Shown one piece after another: positions 18,369 through 26,907 of a DNA stretch of 64,000 bases. Both the position numbers and the translations under genes were made by a program. The DNA lies in NCBI GenBank assembly GCA_004535785.1, contig SPIB01000002.1, positions 85,009 through 149,008 on the forward strand. The letters are read 5' to 3'. Numbering within the stretch: the first letter of the stretch is position 1; each line of letters begins with the position of its first letter. Below the pieces are notes generated by a model. It was not told the DNA's origin and made no database searches. It saw nothing but the letters and a program-made list of their open reading frames with translations. Source of the stretch: Gammaproteobacteria bacterium LSUCC0112 (lineage in GTDB: Bacteria; Pseudomonadota; Gammaproteobacteria; Pseudomonadales; Pseudohongiellaceae).

Positions 18369-20090
18369 ATGGCTTATCAGGTTCTGGCACGCAAATGGCG
18401 GCCAAAAAATTTCAGCGAAATGGCAGGGCAGACACATGTTCTGCAAACCCTGATTCATGCGCTTGAAAATCAACGACTTCACCATGCGTATTTGTTTACT
18501 GGCACCCGCGGCGTCGGTAAAACAACCGTAGCCCGGATTCTCGCCCGCTGTCTGAATTGTGAAAAAGGCATTACCGCGACACCCTGTGGTCAATGTGATG
18601 CCTGCAGGGAAATTTCTGAAGGTCGGTTCATTGATCTGATTGAAGTGGATGCGGCGTCCCGTACCAAGGTAGAAGACACGCGCGAGTTGTTGGAAAATGT
18701 TCAATATGCGCCGGCACGGGGTCGATTCAAGGTATACCTGATTGACGAAGTCCACATGTTGTCTTCGCACAGCTTTAATGCGCTGCTAAAGACATTGGAG
18801 GAGCCTCCCGCACACGTCAAATTCCTGCTGGCAACAACGGATCCACAGAAGTTGCCGGTAACTGTGTTGTCGCGTTGTCTACAGTTCCATCTCAAGAACC
18901 TGTCTCCCGCACAGATTGTTGCCTATCTGCAATCGGTGCTGATTGCCGAGCAAATCGAATTTGACGAGGAAGCGTTATGGCAGTTGGCACGCGCTGCCGC
19001 TGGCAGTATGCGTGATGCCTTGACCTTGCTGGATCAGGCTATTTCCTTTGGTGCTGGTAAGGTTGAATCGGTATCGGTGGCCAGTTTGTTGGGAACCCCG
19101 GATTTCACGCTGATCTTTTTGCTGATCGAGGCGCTCGCCAGTCGCAATGGGCAGGAATTGGTCAGGCTGCTTGGACTTGCGGCGGAAAACAATCCTGATT
19201 ATCAACGACTGCTGGAGCATATGTTGAGTGTGTTTTATCGCATGACGCTGGCGCACGTGTTGCCAGATGCGGTGGATAACAGCGAAGGTGATCGGGAACG
19301 TGTGCTCGCCTTGGCGGCCCGCTTGAGTCCGGAAGATGTGCAACTTTATTATCAGATTTGTTTGCAGGCATTGCAGGAGCTGGTGATAAGTCCCAACAGA
19401 AAAATCAGTTTCGACATGGGCCTCCTGAGAATGCTTGCATTCAGCCCTGACATTTTTATGTCTGGTCAATTGAATGGTGATCAAAAAAAAAAGCCTGAGC
19501 TGATCAGTCTGGTTGAGGCGACAGCCTCTGTTGAAACACCCAAACCCGTTGAAGTTCCAAAATCTGTTGAGGCACCCATACCTGTTGAAATACCTGGGTC
19601 CGTTGAACCCCCCAAACCAGTTGAGACGTCCAAATTTGTTGAGACGCCCAAGCCGGTTGAAACACCCGACGCCATGGCAAAAATTGAGGCAATTCGCCCT
19701 GTTGAGTCAGAAACGTTCGATTGGTATTCACTGGTATCCAAGTGTAACTTGACCGGTATCAGCGGCAATATCCTGTGGAATTGTGTGCCTGCAGCAATTA
19801 CCGCTGACAACTATCAACTGACTCTGGATGAACAACAGAGCGCGCTATTTAGTGCGGATCATGCCGCCATAATCGGCGCAGCGTTGTCTGATTACCTGAG
19901 GCGCGAAATTCGTGTCGAGATCACGATCGGGCAGGTTTTGTCTGAGACACCTGCTACCCGTCGCAGGCGAGAAAAAGCTGAGGCAATGCAGGCGCTGCAC
20001 AAACGATTCTATGAAGATCACGGAGTCATGGCGTTGGTGGCGGGATTTGATGCAACGATCGATCAGGAATCGTTTACGGTAAAGATTTGA
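18369..20090 (+). CDS. dnaX: DNA polymerase III subunit tau (and probably gamma)
   Basis: Clamp-loader ATPase, 573 residues. Walker A is in GTRGVGKTT, the zinc module is CLNCEKG...PCGQCDAC, the Walker B-like segment is LIDEVHML, and domain III ends near residue 370. Then comes the run QKKK, eight tandem hexapeptides rich in Pro, Val and Glu (coded by 19530-19673), and a C-terminal alpha-binding domain shorter than in E. coli (643 residues). An A-AAA-AAG slippery site at 19487-19493 would give a 376-residue gamma made of domains I-III only. Followed by ybaB and recR in the usual order. Confidence 0.96.
   Translation: MAYQVLARKWRPKNFSEMAGQTHVLQTLIHALENQRLHHAYLFTGTRGVGKTTVARILARCLNCEKGITATPCGQCDACREISEGRFIDLIEVDAASRTKVEDTRELLENVQYAPARGRFKVYLIDEVHMLSSHSFNALLKTLEEPPAHVKFLLATTDPQKLPVTVLSRCLQFHLKNLSPAQIVAYLQSVLIAEQIEFDEEALWQLARAAAGSMRDALTLLDQAISFGAGKVESVSVASLLGTPDFTLIFLLIEALASRNGQELVRLLGLAAENNPDYQRLLEHMLSVFYRMTLAHVLPDAVDNSEGDRERVLALAARLSPEDVQLYYQICLQALQELVISPNRKISFDMGLLRMLAFSPDIFMSGQLNGDQKKKPELISLVEATASVETPKPVEVPKSVEAPIPVEIPGSVEPPKPVETSKFVETPKPVETPDAMAKIEAIRPVESETFDWYSLVSKCNLTGISGNILWNCVPAAITADNYQLTLDEQQSALFSADHAAIIGAALSDYLRREIRVEITIGQVLSETPATRRRREKAEAMQALHKRFYEDHGVMALVAGFDATIDQESFTVKI
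19483..19528 (+). promoter_or_regulatory. dnaX programmed -1 frameshift signal
   Basis: Ten A then G: in the reading frame this is A-AAA-AAG at 19487-19493, the canonical dnaX slippery heptamer. A -1 shift reads GCC then TGA at 19496-19498. A weak GGTGA ribosome-binding-like element lies at 19476-19480, and a GAGGC-GACA-GCCTC hairpin at 19515-19528. The hairpin is further downstream than the usual 5-9 bases. The A10 run could also allow transcriptional slippage. Confidence 0.7.
19530..19673 (+). repeat. eight 18-bp coding repeats in dnaX
   Basis: Eight consecutive 18-base units each encode V-E-x-P-x-x (consensus VETPKP, one unit VETSKF). The DNA copies have diverged in third positions, so the protein repeat is old or under selection. 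They form the flexible linker between the gamma part and the alpha-binding domain. Confidence 0.85.
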
Positions 20091-20109
20091 TAAAAACAGG
20101 AGTATACCC

Positions 20110-20430
20110 ATGAATGATTTAAATGAACTTCTGAGTCAGGCCAAAAAGATGCAGGAGCAAATGCAAAAGGCTCAGGAAGAGGCTGCCAAACGCGTGGTGA
20201 CGGGTGAGTCAGGTGCAGGGTTGGTCAAAGTGCAGTTGGGTGGGCGCTACGATGTGCGTCGTCTGGAGCTCAGTGATGAACTCATGCAAGAAGATAAAGG
20301 GATCATCGAGGATCTGATTGCGGCTGCATTTAACGATGCCGTGAAAAAACTCGACGACAGCAGTCGTGATTCGTTCAGTCAGATGGCATCTGGGTTCAAA
20401 ATGCCTGATGGCTTCAAGTTCCCGTTTTAA
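20110..20430 (+). CDS. ybaB: YbaB/EbfC nucleoid-associated protein
   Basis: 106-residue DNA-binding protein of the YbaB/EbfC family, a dimer with a tweezer-like fold. The N-terminal helix MNDLNELLSQAKKMQEQMQKAQ and the central VKVQLGGRYDVRRLELSDEL are diagnostic. A Phe-rich end (MPDGFKFPF) closes the protein. An AGGAG ribosome-binding site precedes ATG 20110. It lies between dnaX and recR, a gene order conserved widely. Confidence 0.95.
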   Translation: MNDLNELLSQAKKMQEQMQKAQEEAAKRVVTGESGAGLVKVQLGGRYDVRRLELSDELMQEDKGIIEDLIAAAFNDAVKKLDDSSRDSFSQMASGFKMPDGFKFPF

Positions 20431-20500
20431 ATACCTGTAACGGACACAACGAGATCGTTTAAAACCAGTTTTGCTGAAAACGTTAGTCACTTGAGGTGAT

Positions 20501-21097
20501 ATGAATAGCCCTATAGTCGATGAGTTGATCCAGTCACTACGTTGTTTGCCTGGTGTGGGACCCAAAACAGCACAACGTATGGCTCTATATCTGCTCGAAC
20601 GCAACCGGGCCGGTGCTGCGCGTTTGAGTGAGTCCATCGGTACGGCTTTAGAGCGTGTGGGGCATTGTGAGCAGTGCAGGACCCTGACTGAAGATGTGTT
20701 GTGCCATCTGTGCAGCAACCCGTCACGGGACAGTCGGTTGCTGTGTGTTGTTGGATCGCCGGCAGATCTTATGGCAATCGAACAGACAGGCAGTTACCGG
20801 GGGCTGTATTTTGTGCTCGCCGGGCACCTGTCGCCCATCGATGGTGTGGGGCCCCGGGAAATTGGTATTGACGCGTTGATGTCATTACTTGACAGGCATC
20901 CGGTGCAGGAGATCATCCTTGCCAACAACCCGACCGTCGAAGGAGAGGCGACTGCCTACTATATCGCCGGATTATTGAAAGACAGGCCCGTACTGATTTC
21001 AAGAATTGCTCATGGTGTTCCAGTTGGTGGTGAACTGGAATATGTCGATGGAGGCACACTGAGTCATGCATTTAATGGACGTCAACAACTACGCTGA
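20501..21097 (+). CDS. recR: Recombination mediator RecR
   Basis: Acts with RecO and RecF to load RecA on SSB-coated gaps. 198 residues: the helix-hairpin-helix segment [20 protein letters not shown], a zinc finger [16 protein letters not shown], a Toprim domain starting [15 protein letters not shown], and the C-terminal [22 protein letters not shown] 20501 has a GAGGTGAT ribosome-binding site. It is the third gene of dnaX-ybaB-recR. Confidence 0.97.
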   Translation: MNSPIVDELIQSLRCLPGVGPKTAQRMALYLLERNRAGAARLSESIGTALERVGHCEQCRTLTEDVLCHLCSNPSRDSRLLCVVGSPADLMAIEQTGSYRGLYFVLAGHLSPIDGVGPREIGIDALMSLLDRHPVQEIILANNPTVEGEATAYYIAGLLKDRPVLISRIAHGVPVGGELEYVDGGTLSHAFNGRQQLR

Positions 21098-21122
21098 ATC
21101 ATTCAGCTGAATGGAAAAATGA

Positions 21123-22274
21123 ATGACTGAGGATTTGAAAGCAGAGTTGGTCGTGGAAAATGCCAGGCTCAGTGAACTTTGTGAGGTGTGGCGTACTAAA
21201 GAGCTCCTCGCAATCGATACCGAATTTATGAGGGTGAGCACCTTCTACCCCAAAGCCGGACTGATTCAGGTCGGCGACGACGGTATTAATTATTTGCTGG
21301 ACCCCCTGGCGCTGACCGACTGGCAACCCTTTATCGACATTCTGGTCAATCCGGGTATTTGTAAAGTCATCCATTCCTGCTCAGAGGATCTGGTATTGTT
21401 TTACAGTGAGTTCAAATGCGCACCCACTCCTTTATTTGATACCCAGCGTGCAGCAGCATTTCTTGGTTTTGGATTCAGTCTGAGCTACCTGAATCTGGTG
21501 TTGAAGTTGATGGATACTGTATTGGAAAAATCCGAGACCCGATCAGATTGGTTGCAACGGCCTTTATCCAATGACCAGATACGGTATGCCGCGCTCGATG
21601 TCGCCCATTTGCCCGCACTTTCCAGAATGCTCAAAGAGCGTCTTCAACAACAAGGTTTTCTGGCGTACTTCAATACAGACTGCGAGCAGTTGAGCCAGGT
21701 TGCGAAAACTGCAGAGGACGAATCCAGTTGGGCAGAGATGTATCTGGGCATGGGAGCGTCCTGGCGCCTGGATCGTGCACAACTTGGTGTGCTTAAGCAT
21801 TTGTGTATTTGGAGGGAGAGAGTTGCCAGAGAGAGGGACAAACCACGTACCTGGATTGCACGGGACGCAGACTTGATTGAATTGGCAGTAAAGAAACCCG
21901 CAGATCGTGTGGCGCTGGGACACATCAAGGAATTATCAAGAAACCTGTATCATCAGGATGCCAGCACTGTTCTGACAATCATTGCAACGTCAGAACCGGT
22001 TTCAGAGCAGGACGCTGAACGCGTAGATGGCTTGCCGCTGAGTCAGGATCAACGGCTTGTGTTGAAAAGATGTCAGCAGCAAATCGAAAAGGTTGCCACG
22101 GCAACGGGTATTGCGGCAGAACTGTTAGCGCGGAAAAAGCAATTGGTGCAACTGATTCATCTGAATGTAACGTTGGAAAAGGGTGCAGAATTGCTATGGC
22201 CGAAAGGTCTGGAAAGCGCCTGGCAAAGGCCATTGATAGAGCAGGGGCTCAAGGTGGCATTTCATCATGAATGA
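21123..22274 (+). CDS. rnd: Ribonuclease D
   Basis: 3'-5' exoribonuclease that trims tRNA precursors. The DEDDy catalytic motifs are visible: IDTEFMR (Exo I), VIHSCSEDL (Exo II) and YAALDVAHL (Exo III). Two HRDC domains occupy the C-terminal half, the first around RLDRAQLGVLKHLCIWRERVARERDKPRTWI. 383 residues agrees with E. coli RNase D (375). Its stop overlaps the ycgN start by eight bases. Confidence 0.95.
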   Translation: MTEDLKAELVVENARLSELCEVWRTKELLAIDTEFMRVSTFYPKAGLIQVGDDGINYLLDPLALTDWQPFIDILVNPGICKVIHSCSEDLVLFYSEFKCAPTPLFDTQRAAAFLGFGFSLSYLNLVLKLMDTVLEKSETRSDWLQRPLSNDQIRYAALDVAHLPALSRMLKERLQQQGFLAYFNTDCEQLSQVAKTAEDESSWAEMYLGMGASWRLDRAQLGVLKHLCIWRERVARERDKPRTWIARDADLIELAVKKPADRVALGHIKELSRNLYHQDASTVLTIIATSEPVSEQDAERVDGLPLSQDQRLVLKRCQQQIEKVATATGIAAELLARKKQLVQLIHLNVTLEKGAELLWPKGLESAWQRPLIEQGLKVAFHHE

Positions 22275-22734
22275 GCCGGTACCCGTGTTGATCAGAGAGA
22301 CTTTCTGGGAACTTCCGCTGGCTGAACTGAATCGCCAGGAGTGGGAGTTGCTTTGCGACGGTTGCGCACGGTGTTGTTTAAAAAAACTGGAAGACGAAGA
22401 CAGTGCAAAAATCCAGTTTACGCGAGTCGCTTGCAGATATCTGAAACAAGACAGTTGTACATGCAAGGCGTATAAAACCCGCCATATCAAAGTACCTGAC
22501 TGTCTGGTTCTGGACATGAATAATTTGCCGGGCGCCCTGCATTGGATTCCGGAAACCTGTGCATATAAACTTAGATTCCTGGACAAACCCTTGATGCATT
22601 GGCATCCACTGCTTACTGGAGATCGTACGACGATGATCGTTGAAGGTATTACGGTAACGGGGCGTATTTTGTCCGAGGAGCATGTTCATGAGAGTGGACT
22701 TGAAGAGCATGTGATTCGTTGGGTCAAGGCATAG
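22267..22734 (+). CDS. ycgN: YcgN family cysteine-cluster protein
   Basis: 155-residue UPF0260 family protein. It has a Cys cluster CDGCARCCLKKLED near the N-terminus and further cysteines in RYLKQDSCTCKAY and PDCLVLDMNNLPGALHWIPETCAY, all family hallmarks. The cysteines suggest metal or Fe-S binding, but function is not established. ATG 22267 lies inside the end of rnd, pointing to coupled translation; rnd-ycgN adjacency is also seen in Pseudomonas. Confidence 0.92.
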   Translation: MNEPVPVLIRETFWELPLAELNRQEWELLCDGCARCCLKKLEDEDSAKIQFTRVACRYLKQDSCTCKAYKTRHIKVPDCLVLDMNNLPGALHWIPETCAYKLRFLDKPLMHWHPLLTGDRTTMIVEGITVTGRILSEEHVHESGLEEHVIRWVKA

Positions 22735-22742
22735 GGAACAAT

Positions 22743-23093
22743 ATGGTTGGCATTTATGGCTATCTGACAAGTTGGGCAATTTACCTCATCGCGGGCACTG
22801 TTTGTTACGTGCTGTTTTACAAGGCGACCGGCATAATCAGGTTCAAGCCCGTGGCCAACACGCTGAGAGCCATTATGCTGGTACTGATCTACACGCCCTG
22901 GTATGTGGCTACGGACAAAGACCTGATGGCGCCAGCGGTTATCGTGATTCTTTTGGATATGATCACGATTGGTGGTGATTCGTTTATCCGTGCCATGGTG
23001 CCATTATTGTTGGCGCTGACGGGCGCTGTATTGTTGGTGTGGATTGTGGGCATCACCTCGGCGATATTCCGAAAAAAACAAAACACTGAATAA
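22743..23093 (+). CDS. small polytopic membrane protein, unknown
   Basis: 116 residues with three probable membrane helices (about 6-26, 37-60 and 85-107) and a basic tail RKKQ. The motif IRFKPVANTLRAIMLVLIYTPWYVATDKDLMAPAVI is distinctive, but I cannot name the family. ATG 22743 starts nine bases after the ycgN stop and the stop precedes the MoxR gene by 33 bases, so it probably belongs to one transcript with both. Confidence 0.7.
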   Translation: MVGIYGYLTSWAIYLIAGTVCYVLFYKATGIIRFKPVANTLRAIMLVLIYTPWYVATDKDLMAPAVIVILLDMITIGGDSFIRAMVPLLLALTGAVLLVWIVGITSAIFRKKQNTE

Positions 23094-23126
23094 CTGAAAA
23101 GATGATGAAGCGGAGAGTAGGCAGAC

Positions 23127-23969
23127 ATGCGATTTACTGGAACAGATGATTATATTGCCACCGACGAGTTGCAGATGGCCGTCAACGCCGCTATCAACCT
23201 TCAAAAACCTTTGTTGATTAAAGGCGAACCCGGTACTGGAAAAACCATGCTGGCGGAACAGATCTCTGAAGCGTTGGGGTTGGAGTTGATTCAGTGGCAT
23301 ATCAAGTCGACAACACGCGCTCAACAAGGTTTGTATGAGTACGATGCGGTTTCCCGGCTGCGAGACTCGCAATTGGGCGATCCCAAAGTGCATGACATTG
23401 CCAATTACATCGTAAAGGGCAAACTCTGGCAGGCATTTGAAGCCGATAAACAGGTGGTGTTGTTGATTGATGAAATTGACAAGGCCGATATCGAGTTTCC
23501 AAACGATTTGTTGCTGGAACTCGATAAGATGGAATTTTATGTTTATGAGACCCGCTCGGTTGTAAAAGCCAAGAATCGCCCGATCGTGATTATCACCAGT
23601 AATAACGAAAAGGAACTGCCAGATGCCTTTTTGCGTCGATGTTTTTTCCATTTCATCAAATTCCCGGATGCAGTCACGATGGAAAAGATTGTTGCCGTAC
23701 ACTTCCCGGATATCAAAAAGGAACTGTTGGCGCAGGCAATGGATATCTTTTTTGATGTCCGCAAAGTTCCGGGTTTAAAAAAGCGACCCACAACCTCCGA
23801 GTTGATTGATTGGCTTAAACTGTTGTTGGCTGATGACATTCCTGAGGAAGTACTAAAAAATCAGGATTTCAAAAGTGCTATACCACCGCTGTATGGTGCC
23901 TTGCTCAAGAACGAGCAGGATGTTCATTTGCTCGAAAAGATTGCCTTTATGCATCGGGCTAAACGATAG
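23127..23969 (+). CDS. MoxR-family AAA+ ATPase
   Basis: 280 residues. Walker A GEPGTGKTM and Walker B VVLLIDEIDKAD are clear, with sensor 1 in IVIITSNNEKELPDAFLRRC. MoxR ATPases act as chaperone-like partners of VWA-domain proteins, often inserting metal cofactors or maturing enzyme complexes. The next gene, four bases later, encodes such a VWA protein, which supports a two-component chaperone pair. A good GGAGAG site precedes ATG 23127. Confidence 0.92.
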   Translation: MRFTGTDDYIATDELQMAVNAAINLQKPLLIKGEPGTGKTMLAEQISEALGLELIQWHIKSTTRAQQGLYEYDAVSRLRDSQLGDPKVHDIANYIVKGKLWQAFEADKQVVLLIDEIDKADIEFPNDLLLELDKMEFYVYETRSVVKAKNRPIVIITSNNEKELPDAFLRRCFFHFIKFPDAVTMEKIVAVHFPDIKKELLAQAMDIFFDVRKVPGLKKRPTTSELIDWLKLLLADDIPEEVLKNQDFKSAIPPLYGALLKNEQDVHLLEKIAFMHRAKR

Positions 23970-23973
23970 ACCT

Positions 23974-25152
23974 ATGTTGATTCGATTTTTTAACAGCCTG
24001 CGCAAAGAGCGAATACCGGTCAGTTTAGGCGAACTCTTTACGCTGCTTGAGTGCCTCAAGCAAAATTTTGCGTTTGCCGACATGGAGCAGTTTTATCTGC
24101 TGGCGCGATTGTGCATGGTCAAAGATGAAAAATACTTTGACCGTTTTGATCGGGCGTTTTCGCGTTATTTTAAGGAGTTATCCGTTCTTGATGATCTGCT
24201 CAGGGATGTGATTCCGGATGAGTGGGTAAAAAAGCAGTTTGAAGCATCACTGACCGACGAAGAGCGCGCATTGATTGAAGCCATGGGCGGTCTGGAAAAA
24301 CTCATGGAGGAGTTTCGAAAGCGTTTGGACGAGCAAAAGGAACGCCATCAAGGCGGGAATAAATGGATAGGCACGGGTGGCACATCGCCCTATGGCGCTT
24401 TCGGCTTTAATCCCGAGGGTATCCGTATTGGTCAGGATGAGGGGCGGGAAGGCAAAGCGGCCAAAGTCTGGGACAAGCGTGAATACAGGGATCTTGACGA
24501 CAGCGTTGAGTTAGGCACTCGTAATATCAAAATGGCGCTTCGCCGATTGAGGAAATTTGCAAGAACAGGATTGCAGGATGAATTGGACATTGATGACACA
24601 ATTTCGTCGACTGCACGCAATGCAGGTTTGCTTGATATCAAGATGGTTCCAGAGCGGCACAACTCAGTCAAAGTATTGATCTTTTTTGATGTGGGTGGTT
24701 CGATGGATCCCTATGTTCAGCTGTGTGAGGAGCTTTTTTCCGCAGCGCGTTCTGAGTTTAAACACCTGGAATATTTCTATTTCCATAATTTTGTTTACGA
24801 ATCAGTGTGGAAACAAAGTCGACGTCGTCAGGCAGAAACCACCGCCATTTTTGACGTGCTTAACAAGTATGGACGGGACTACAAAGTGTTGTTTGTTGGC
24901 GATGCGACCATGGCACCCTACGAAATTACTCATGTCGGTGGCAGCATTGAGCATTACAATGAAGAAGCCGGCGCGACATGGATGCAGCGTATGATAGAAC
25001 ACTATGAACATGTTGCGTGGATAAATCCTGTGCCAAAACAGCATTGGGAACATGGGTACTCAATTGCGATTGTGCGTGAATTACTCGCTGACAGGATGTT
25101 TCCAATGACTGTTAAAGGCTTGGAGCAGGCGATGAGCCTGCTGAGCAAATGA
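23974..25152 (+). CDS. VWA-domain protein (CoxE-like) partner of MoxR
   Basis: 392 residues. The N-terminal helical region is rich in charged residues (EKLMEEFRKRLDEQKERHQ), then a Gly-rich loop (GGTSPYGAFGFNPEG), then a C-terminal von Willebrand A domain whose MIDAS reads DVGGSMD near residue 239. Related CoxE proteins help mature molybdenum CO dehydrogenase, but no such enzyme is nearby, so the client is unknown. The ATG at 23974 follows the MoxR stop by four bases; an upstream in-frame ATG lies inside the MoxR gene and is rejected. Confidence 0.9.
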   Translation: MLIRFFNSLRKERIPVSLGELFTLLECLKQNFAFADMEQFYLLARLCMVKDEKYFDRFDRAFSRYFKELSVLDDLLRDVIPDEWVKKQFEASLTDEERALIEAMGGLEKLMEEFRKRLDEQKERHQGGNKWIGTGGTSPYGAFGFNPEGIRIGQDEGREGKAAKVWDKREYRDLDDSVELGTRNIKMALRRLRKFARTGLQDELDIDDTISSTARNAGLLDIKMVPERHNSVKVLIFFDVGGSMDPYVQLCEELFSAARSEFKHLEYFYFHNFVYESVWKQSRRRQAETTAIFDVLNKYGRDYKVLFVGDATMAPYEITHVGGSIEHYNEEAGATWMQRMIEHYEHVAWINPVPKQHWEHGYSIAIVRELLADRMFPMTVKGLEQAMSLLSK

Positions 25153-25195
25153 ACAGCATCCAGCGTTAAAAAAAACAATAGATAGGAGAGTCAGT

Positions 25196-26863
25196 ATGTT
25201 TGCAGCCCCACGTCTGTCAAATTTGGCAGATATCAATCCGGAACAATTTCAGACGATTGTTGATGTATTCGAACATTCATTCAAGACGCATCCGGATAAA
25301 CCTGCATTCAGTTGCTTCGGTCATACACTGACATTCAGGGAGCTCGATATCCTCAGCGCGCGGATGGCAACCTGGTTTATCAATCACAGTGGTTTGCAGG
25401 CAGGGGACCGGATCGCAATACAGCTTCCCAACGTGTTGCAATTTCCCGTAACGGTTATTGCCGCAGCACGGGCAGGTCTGGTGATTGTGAATACCAATCC
25501 ACTGTATACCGCACGCGAAATGCAGCACCAGTTTATGGATTCAGGTGTAAAAGGCATTGTTATCCTCGAAAATTTTTGTGACAAACTTGAAAAGGTATTG
25601 CCAAACACTGACATCAGCTGTGTTGTTGTTACCCAACTTGCCGATTTGCTGCCGCAACCAAAAAGAATGCTGATGAATCTGGCGGTCAAGTATTTGAAGC
25701 GCATGGTCCCTGCCTGGCGAATTCCTCAGGCAGTGCGCTGGACTCAGGTCATCAATACCGTGCCTGCGTCAGTTATTCGTCGTGACAGTGGGACGGATGT
25801 GGCGATAGTGCTGTATACCGGTGGTACGACCGGGTTGGCCAAAGGCGCTATGCTCACTCACAAAAACCTTGTGTTTAATATGATGCAATTGCGAGAAGTC
25901 AGCAAACCGCTGATCCGCGATGGTGCCGATACAATTATTGCCCCGCTGCCGCTTTATCACACATATGCGTTTATGTTCCATTGTATGGCTGGCGTGTATG
26001 CAGGGAATCTGAGTGTGTTGATTCCTAACCCCAGAGATCTTGATGGATTGATCAAGACCTTGAAAGCATTACCCGTTATCAATGGTTTTGTTGGCATCAA
26101 TACCTTGTTCCTTGCCATGTGCCGTCACAAAGAGATCTCGCAGGTAAACTTCAGTCAGATGAGATTTACAGGTGCAGGTGGAATGGCGTTGACTATCAGT
26201 GTTGCGGAAGAGTGGCAGCGGGTAACGGGCTGCCAGGTTTATGAAGGTTATGGATTGACTGAGTGCTCACCGGTGGTCAGTGTCAATCCGCATGACAAGG
26301 TAAAAATAGGCACAGTTGGGAAACCGGTTCCCTCCACGGATGTCATGGTGGTTGACGAGCAAGGCAATGATCTTGGATTTGGCGAGAAAGGCGAACTGTG
26401 GATTCGTGGGCCCCAGGTCATGAAGGGTTATTGGCTTAATGATGCGGCAACGCGTGACGCCATCACGGCAGAGGGTTGGTTCAAAACTGGCGATTTTGCC
26501 ATGATAGATGATGAAGGTTTTATCAAAATTGTTGACCGCAAAAAAGACATGATCATTGTGTCCGGTTTTAATGTATTCCCAAGTGAAGTAGAAGAGGTTG
26601 TCAACTCTCACCCGGGAGTAGCAGAGTCGGCTGCGATTGGCGTGCCCAGCGAAAAGACCGGGGAAGCCATCAAATTGTTTGTGGTACGCCGGGACAACGT
26701 ACTGACGTTGGACGACGTCACCGCGCATTGCCGTGAAAATCTGACCGCATACAAAGTGCCCAAGGATATTGTGTTTGTTGATGATCTGCCCAAGTCAAAT
26801 GTGGGAAAAATCCTTCGTCGGGAGATTCGGGAGCAGGAATCACAGCGCACCACAAAGCAGTAG
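25196..26863 (+). CDS. fadD: Long-chain fatty acid-CoA ligase
   Basis: Activates fatty acids to acyl-CoA with ATP, via an acyl-adenylate. 555 residues. The P-loop-like AMP-binding motif YTGGTTGLAKGAM, the A5 motif YEGYGLTECSPVVSVNP, the hinge DRKKDMIIVSGFNVFPSEVE and the terminal Lys region PKSNVGKILRREIR are all present. A GGAGAG ribosome-binding site precedes ATG 25196. It is a single FadD copy here, with no beta-oxidation genes beside it. Confidence 0.94.
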   Translation: MFAAPRLSNLADINPEQFQTIVDVFEHSFKTHPDKPAFSCFGHTLTFRELDILSARMATWFINHSGLQAGDRIAIQLPNVLQFPVTVIAAARAGLVIVNTNPLYTAREMQHQFMDSGVKGIVILENFCDKLEKVLPNTDISCVVVTQLADLLPQPKRMLMNLAVKYLKRMVPAWRIPQAVRWTQVINTVPASVIRRDSGTDVAIVLYTGGTTGLAKGAMLTHKNLVFNMMQLREVSKPLIRDGADTIIAPLPLYHTYAFMFHCMAGVYAGNLSVLIPNPRDLDGLIKTLKALPVINGFVGINTLFLAMCRHKEISQVNFSQMRFTGAGGMALTISVAEEWQRVTGCQVYEGYGLTECSPVVSVNPHDKVKIGTVGKPVPSTDVMVVDEQGNDLGFGEKGELWIRGPQVMKGYWLNDAATRDAITAEGWFKTGDFAMIDDEGFIKIVDRKKDMIIVSGFNVFPSEVEEVVNSHPGVAESAAIGVPSEKTGEAIKLFVVRRDNVLTLDDVTAHCRENLTAYKVPKDIVFVDDLPKSNVGKILRREIREQESQRTTKQ

Positions 26864-26907
26864 AAACCTTGCGACACGTGTCCAAGGTCTAATCAGGTTG
26901 TATTTGC

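Noticed and set aside
19483-19492. A10 run in dnaX as a sequencing error causing a false frame
   Set aside because: The frame continues through a recognisable tau C-terminal domain, and the phase gives an exact slippery heptamer.
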